DNA of 64,000 nt from Naumovozyma dairenensis CBS 421 (lineage: Eukaryota; Ascomycota; Saccharomycetes; Saccharomycetales; Saccharomycetaceae): the NCBI RefSeq assembly GCF_000227115.2, contig NC_016481.1, positions 1,319,259-1,383,258 on the forward strand, written 5' to 3'. Shown piece by piece: positions 59,560-64,000 of this stretch. Below the pieces are notes generated by a model, which searched no databases, was not told the DNA's origin, and worked only from the letters and a program-made list of their open reading frames with translations. Positions within the stretch are counted from its first letter, which is position 1. Each line of letters starts with the position of its first letter. The position numbers and the translations under genes were made by a program.

Positions 59560-62500
59560 ATGAGTAAAAGAAGCAGGAAAAATTCTTTAGTCAAAGATAT
59601 TGCTTCCCATCCAATTGAGTTCAATGGAGAAGTTTCCTTACCTAGTTTATTGGATGATACTTATCTATTCGAAAAATTACAGAAGTTGTCATTATCTCTC
59701 CCAACTACAGCACAACCCGTGGATTCAACAGCTAATGATGATTATCCATTATCTAGCTCCTTGGTGGAAACGATTGATACTGTAGCCGAAACTTCACCTG
59801 AGAGATATCAATACTATAAAACTTACTTGGCGCAATTACAAAACAATGTCGACCAACATAATCAAATTTTAAATCATGCTAAAAAAATCGACAGCCAATT
59901 CGAAGATGTATTTGAAAATTTGAATCATATTGCAGAAAATACAAATCAATTTGTTAAAGATACCAAAGAATTACACGAAAAGTATATCATATTCCATGAG
60001 ATTAGTGAATCGATTCCTAACAAATTGAAATATTTTGACATTTTGAATCCAATTATGCGTCGTTTAAACCATGCTATTTCTCCAAATATTGTCAAGAAGG
60101 ATTCATTCAAAATTATGTTACAAAAGATTGACGAATCTTTAAAGTTTTTAGAATCGAACCCAAATTTTAAAGAATCAGAAACTTATAGAATTAAATTCAA
60201 ACAATCTTTGATTAGATCTTGTGAATTAATAGCAACGTTTTTAAAAAACATTTTGAAAGAACAACTTAATGAAATTATGAATCAAAAGTCAATAAATATG
60301 CAGTCTTTCTTATTGACAAAAGATGCATTTCTTTATAATAAATTCGCTTCAATCGCCGAATTATATCAAAATCAAATCATCGAACTACTAAGAAGAACGT
60401 ATGATCATAATAATAATTATAGTAAGAAATACTTTGGGGAATTAAGTTCAATCTTAAATGATTGTTTTAATTATTATTTCCAGATTCGGTCAGATCTATT
60501 AAAGGATATTATCTGGAATCAATTAGATGAGACTATATTAAAAGATAAAGCAGTACCATTAGACCAATTCATTCAAGCAAATAAATCTTACATTCAAGAG
60601 TTATGTAACAAAGAATACAACTTATTTGCCAGATTTTATCCGCAAGATCAATACCCTGAATGCAAAGAAAGAATAAATCAATCATTTCTTCAATTATGTG
60701 AACCATTTTATGATTCTATCAGGACAAGAATATTGAGAGAAACAAATATAATAAAATTATGTGATTCACTAACTTTATTCACCCATTATTATGAGTTTGA
60801 GGAAAATTCGGCTGGATTCAATGATCAAATAGGAAATGTTTATTTCAATAAAATTTTTGATCCAATAGTTCAAAAACTTCAATCAAGATTAATCTTCAGA
60901 GTTCAAATGTATGCAGAAAAATATATTATCAAGTACCATCCAGCTATTGACGTTTTCAAACCTCAAATGATTTCAAACAAAAATATTAAAAAAATCGAAG
61001 ACGAGTCATCCCTTGCATCAACCTCTCCGTATTACATTGATACAGACGAAGATGATAGAGTTATTATTGAATCCTTTATTAATTTAAATCTCGCTGGAAA
61101 AAGCAAGGAAGCAAATGTTTATTACCCTCCATTGATAAATACAGTTGCCTTATTATCTAAAATAAATGAAATGATTAATTCAGTGATATTTGACGATTTA
61201 GCACATCACATGATTTATGATTGTTTGAACTCAATAAGAAATGCTTATAAGTCATCAGTATCACAAAATTCAAATGATAAGGAAATAAATTTGGCATATT
61301 TAAAGAATTTATTGTTTTTCAAAGATCAAATTTCAAATTTCAATATTCAATATACCATTAATGAAACATACTTGGATTTTTCTGGTATTGAATCATTTTT
61401 CAAATCTGCTTTAACTAGGAAGAAAACCGTGGTAGAGAATGACATTCCACATTCGTCATTGTTTGATTTTGCAAGAGATTTAGTTCCAAAAGTAACTAAC
61501 AATATGATAGATTCTCGGTTAGAGTTAATTCATGAGTTAAGAATAACTTTGAAGCATTTTATTGAATCCGTTTCCGATGATATTATCGGAGATACATTAA
61601 GTTTAAAAGATGGTGTTAATTTATTGGCTCAAAATATCAAGTTAAGAGAGAACATTGAATCAAAATTCCCTAACATGAAATTATTAATATTAAGATATAT
61701 TACTGATTTAGAGGTTGTCCAAAATCTAATTGAAGCAATAGAACAAGCAATCATAGAAAAATATGAGGCCTTCTACGAAGAAATTTCAAATGATAGCATA
61801 AGTAACATCAATAAGGAACAAATCTCTGAAATTATGTATGTAGACGTCTTTGTCAACTTCATTCATAGTATCACATTGAATATCATCCGAGAAATTGATG
61901 ATGAGCAATCCGCTTTTGAAAATAGTGTAATCATGGAAACACCAATCTCTGCTTCTCAAGAAAATCAATATCAGGACCCAAATGAGACCGTTATAATGGA
62001 AAATGGTAGTCTGCAAGATATCCCTCCTGAGCTGGAAAGGGGGCTCGGCTTACAACTGGAAGAGTCGTCAGTTTCTATTGGAAGAGATGAACGACTAACA
62101 CTCGATCATGATCGAAGTCAACGTGGATTGAATGAAAATATTGGACCGAATGACAAACCTATTCTTAACAGTACGAATTCTACCCATGAGATAATAGATG
62201 ACCTTACTGGAAATCTTAAAGATAAAGAGTCAAATTTTGAATCACAACAAATGGATGATCAACAGTTACCATTAAGCGACTCGCAAACTAAGAACCCTGG
62301 TAATGAGGAGCAAAATATCAAAGAAATTTCAATGGAGAACAATGGTGACTACATTAGTGATCGTCCTGCCAAGCCTAATGATGAAACTGCTGTCTCCAAA
62401 GAGGCTTCTGGAGACGATCAAGCTGGACAAGACCTAATAATTGAATCGCCAAATAATAATAATGACGAGGGTCAAAAATTACCAAATAAAGAGGATAAAT

Positions 62501-62604
62501 CAGTTCAAGAGGTCTCGCCTCTCACTGCGTTGGGCACCATAAATAACCAAGAAGAACTTGACGCAGAGGCACTTGAAAAAGAAGAAAAGGATCTGACTAC
62601 TTAA
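59560..62604 (+). CDS. COG3: Conserved oligomeric Golgi complex subunit 3 with long acidic tail
   Basis: A 1014-residue protein (801 in S. cerevisiae Cog3/Sec34, YER157W). The COG complex tethers vesicles for retrograde traffic within the Golgi. The N-terminal coiled coil (about 85-140) contains SPERYQYYKTYLAQLQ, and the Sec34-type segment HEKYIIFHEISESIPNKLKYFDILNPIMRRLN is at about 145-175. Helical bundle sequence continues to about residue 785 (VNFIHSITLNIIREID). The last ~225 residues are a disordered acidic, Asn/Gln/Ser-rich tail with no recognised domain, which accounts for the extra length. The tail is in frame and without interruption. Confidence 0.94.
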   Translation: MSKRSRKNSLVKDIASHPIEFNGEVSLPSLLDDTYLFEKLQKLSLSLPTTAQPVDSTANDDYPLSSSLVETIDTVAETSPERYQYYKTYLAQLQNNVDQHNQILNHAKKIDSQFEDVFENLNHIAENTNQFVKDTKELHEKYIIFHEISESIPNKLKYFDILNPIMRRLNHAISPNIVKKDSFKIMLQKIDESLKFLESNPNFKESETYRIKFKQSLIRSCELIATFLKNILKEQLNEIMNQKSINMQSFLLTKDAFLYNKFASIAELYQNQIIELLRRTYDHNNNYSKKYFGELSSILNDCFNYYFQIRSDLLKDIIWNQLDETILKDKAVPLDQFIQANKSYIQELCNKEYNLFARFYPQDQYPECKERINQSFLQLCEPFYDSIRTRILRETNIIKLCDSLTLFTHYYEFEENSAGFNDQIGNVYFNKIFDPIVQKLQSRLIFRVQMYAEKYIIKYHPAIDVFKPQMISNKNIKKIEDESSLASTSPYYIDTDEDDRVIIESFINLNLAGKSKEANVYYPPLINTVALLSKINEMINSVIFDDLAHHMIYDCLNSIRNAYKSSVSQNSNDKEINLAYLKNLLFFKDQISNFNIQYTINETYLDFSGIESFFKSALTRKKTVVENDIPHSSLFDFARDLVPKVTNNMIDSRLELIHELRITLKHFIESVSDDIIGDTLSLKDGVNLLAQNIKLRENIESKFPNMKLLILRYITDLEVVQNLIEAIEQAIIEKYEAFYEEISNDSISNINKEQISEIMYVDVFVNFIHSITLNIIREIDDEQSAFENSVIMETPISASQENQYQDPNETVIMENGSLQDIPPELERGLGLQLEESSVSIGRDERLTLDHDRSQRGLNENIGPNDKPILNSTNSTHEIIDDLTGNLKDKESNFESQQMDDQQLPLSDSQTKNPGNEEQNIKEISMENNGDYISDRPAKPNDETAVSKEASGDDQAGQDLIIESPNNNNDEGQKLPNKEDKSVQEVSPLTALGTINNQEELDAEALEKEEKDLTT

Positions 62605-62972
62605 CTATTTGGGAGTCTATTTTTATTATTATTCTTAAACGATTATTTGTATCCACATACAACTTTTTACTTCTTCATTTTATTTTTTATAAACTTATGC
62701 TTCCTTCACGAAGAGATGATTAGTTCTCGATCTCACGTTGATAGAAAGAAGATGATGAAGTGAGGGGAAGGCTCTTATGTGTACATTATATATATGATAG
62801 AAATTAAAAATTAAAATAGACTCGAGAACTAAACAGTACAAAATGGACAAAATAACAAGTGGTAATGTATTTTTTTATTATGAATATTTATTTAGACCAT
62901 ATGTGTTTGTTATTTAAGTATCTTTAACCGTTATTAATTAATAGCATGTGTTTTTTTCCAGTTCAAAAACAG
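62605..62972. other. Convergent intergenic region COG3/YER158C-like
   Basis: 368 bases, AT-rich, with TATATATAT-like sequence near 62787-62796. Terminators of both genes are expected here; no gene seen. Confidence 0.55.
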
Positions 62973-64000
62973 TTAGTGAAAATAATGGGTGAATTTTGAA
63001 CTATCATGATGAACATTCATTTCATTCCTCTTAAATTCATTAATTTCCAATTTTATTTCATTAATGAATCCATAATCCTTCAAAAAGACTACTTTATCTC
63101 CATAGGGGCTCTTATCACTAGTAGGTTCTAGGCCCCCTCTTTCATATTCAAGCGGTGAATACGTCTGCATTAAAGAGATTGTTGTAGCAAATCTTAATGA
63201 TTTCTTACCATTGTTTGCCTTTAATAATGATATAGAAGTTGGAGTGGAGACTGTTGTTGATGTAGAGTATCCTGTATTTAAAGATGATGTAAGAGAAGAG
63301 GAAGAGGTGGATGAATCTGTCGAATCATTCGTACCACTCTTGGTTTTGAGGGCTTGAGTTGCTACTGTTTTAGGATTGGGTGATGAGGTTGGATTTTCAA
63401 TGATATTGACAGTTTCCCATTCTTGTTTTAATCTGTCCAAAGTCGTATCTGATTCTGAAGATGGAATATTTGTTGCATCTGCTGTTGTAGGATCTACGCA
63501 TTTTTGATAGAATCTTTTGGCAGATTGTGTGTCCGTTAGAGTAGGTCTATTTGGAGATCTTGCTGGTGGCATATTTGTAACTTTATCTTCAGGATGTTTA
63601 CCCAAGTCAGCAAACTTTCTGTTTAGGTCTTCATCTGAAGTGTTATAATTGTTATTAAGGGGACCAATATCGGACGATTCAACAGTTTTCTTAGTTGATA
63701 TAAAATTTTTGAAAAATGACCCAATTCTTTGTGAGTTTGATCTCTTAATAGATTTAGTAGTCTTGTTATCAGTGTCTTTGTCATCGTCATTGGTGTCTGT
63801 TCTTTTCAATCTTAAAAATGACGTAGTGATAGATTTCGATCTTTTCACAGAGTTATTATTGTTATTCTTGGATATGGTTGAAGATTCCTCTTCACTTGGA
63901 ACGAGCGATGATAGAATTGAAGTTGTAGAGTCTGATGGAAAAGATGAAGGCAGTATCTGGCTTGAATTTGGAAATTGACTTCTTGGGGTAAAACTCTCTC
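62973..64000 (-). CDS. YER158C/AFR1-family protein (5' end beyond window)
   Basis: The frame is open from the stop at 62973 to the right edge, so at least 341 residues are visible and the start lies outside. A GTG at 63848 is not the start, because the frame continues through ESSTISKNNNNNS upstream without a stop. S. cerevisiae YER158C has 573 residues; its ohnolog Afr1 (YDR085C) has 620 and shapes mating projections and receptor signalling with septins and Glc7. The C-terminal segment KKSLRFATTISLMQTYSPLEYERGG is the most family-like part, and KSLRF resembles a PP1 (Glc7) docking motif. Position after COG3 matches YER158C. Confidence 0.85.
   Translation of the reverse strand, partial: ESFTPRSQFPNSSQILPSSFPSDSTTSILSSLVPSEEESSTISKNNNNNSVKRSKSITTSFLRLKRTDTNDDDKDTDNKTTKSIKRSNSQRIGSFFKNFISTKKTVESSDIGPLNNNYNTSDEDLNRKFADLGKHPEDKVTNMPPARSPNRPTLTDTQSAKRFYQKCVDPTTADATNIPSSESDTTLDRLKQEWETVNIIENPTSSPNPKTVATQALKTKSGTNDSTDSSTSSSSLTSSLNTGYSTSTTVSTPTSISLLKANNGKKSLRFATTISLMQTYSPLEYERGGLEPTSDKSPYGDKVVFLKDYGFINEIKLEINEFKRNEMNVHHDSSKFTHYFH

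Overview
This window is nuclear DNA of a budding yeast of the family Saccharomycetaceae. The genes are compact, almost all are uninterrupted, standard codons are used, and intergenic DNA is AT-rich with TATA-like and poly(dA:dT) tracts. Nearly every protein has a clear Saccharomyces cerevisiae counterpart in conserved order and orientation. Genes that S. cerevisiae keeps on two sister chromosome regions are interleaved here on one track, and many expected neighbours are missing (PNG1, ATG21, MSD1, CAR1, LSM5, SCC4, SPT15, TPS2). This pattern fits a post-whole-genome-duplication yeast that lost duplicates independently of S. cerevisiae. Long Asn/Gln/Ser tracts suggest a Naumovozyma- or Kazachstania-like lineage, but the species cannot be fixed from sequence alone.

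Layout. (1) 1-406: 3' end of a maltose/galactoside O-acetyltransferase-like gene. (2) 1222-24591: a block equivalent to S. cerevisiae YPL095C-YPL101W merged with YBR177C-YBR165W: EEB1/EHT1, ERI1, MSY1, MGR2, ELP4, ECM31, SWD3, UMP1, SMY2/SYH1, SEC66, NPL4, SSE1/2, PEX32, POP7, TYR1, UBS1. (3) 25110-29502: a PEX25/PEX27-type peroxin and a coiled-coil protein that fits SLK19 (YOR193W-YOR195W order). (4) 29868-64000: a block equivalent to YER143W-YER158C with PPH3 from its YDR sister: DDI1, UBP5/DOA4, FTR1, a non-syntenic short-chain dehydrogenase, PEA2, PPH3, UBP3, YER152C, PET122, OXA1, BEM2, MYG1, COG3 and a YER158C/AFR1-like gene running off the right edge.

Functional themes are housekeeping: ubiquitin-proteasome (UMP1, NPL4, DDI1, UBP5/DOA4, UBP3, UBS1), mitochondrial expression and import (MSY1, MGR2, PET122, OXA1), peroxisomes (PEX32, PEX25/27), ER and Golgi traffic (SEC66, SMY2, COG3) and cell polarity (PEA2, BEM2, AFR1-like). 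Plausible regulatory sites match several genes: two PDR elements before the EEB1-like gene, PACE motifs before UMP1 and NPL4, a four-unit heat-shock element before SSE, a Gcn4 site before TYR1, Aft1 sites before FTR1, MBF/SBF sites before the SLK19-like gene, and Puf3 motifs after MSY1, MGR2 and OXA1.

The least ordinary part is 36331-38657. There the dehydrogenase gene sits between two directly repeated, C-rich elements of about 310-340 bp, in a place where S. cerevisiae has no such gene. I saw no tRNA, rRNA, CRISPR, centromere or complete transposon, and no wholly novel multi-gene system. Two candidate spliceosomal introns (5' end of OXA1, leader of FTR1) are offered as testable hypotheses.
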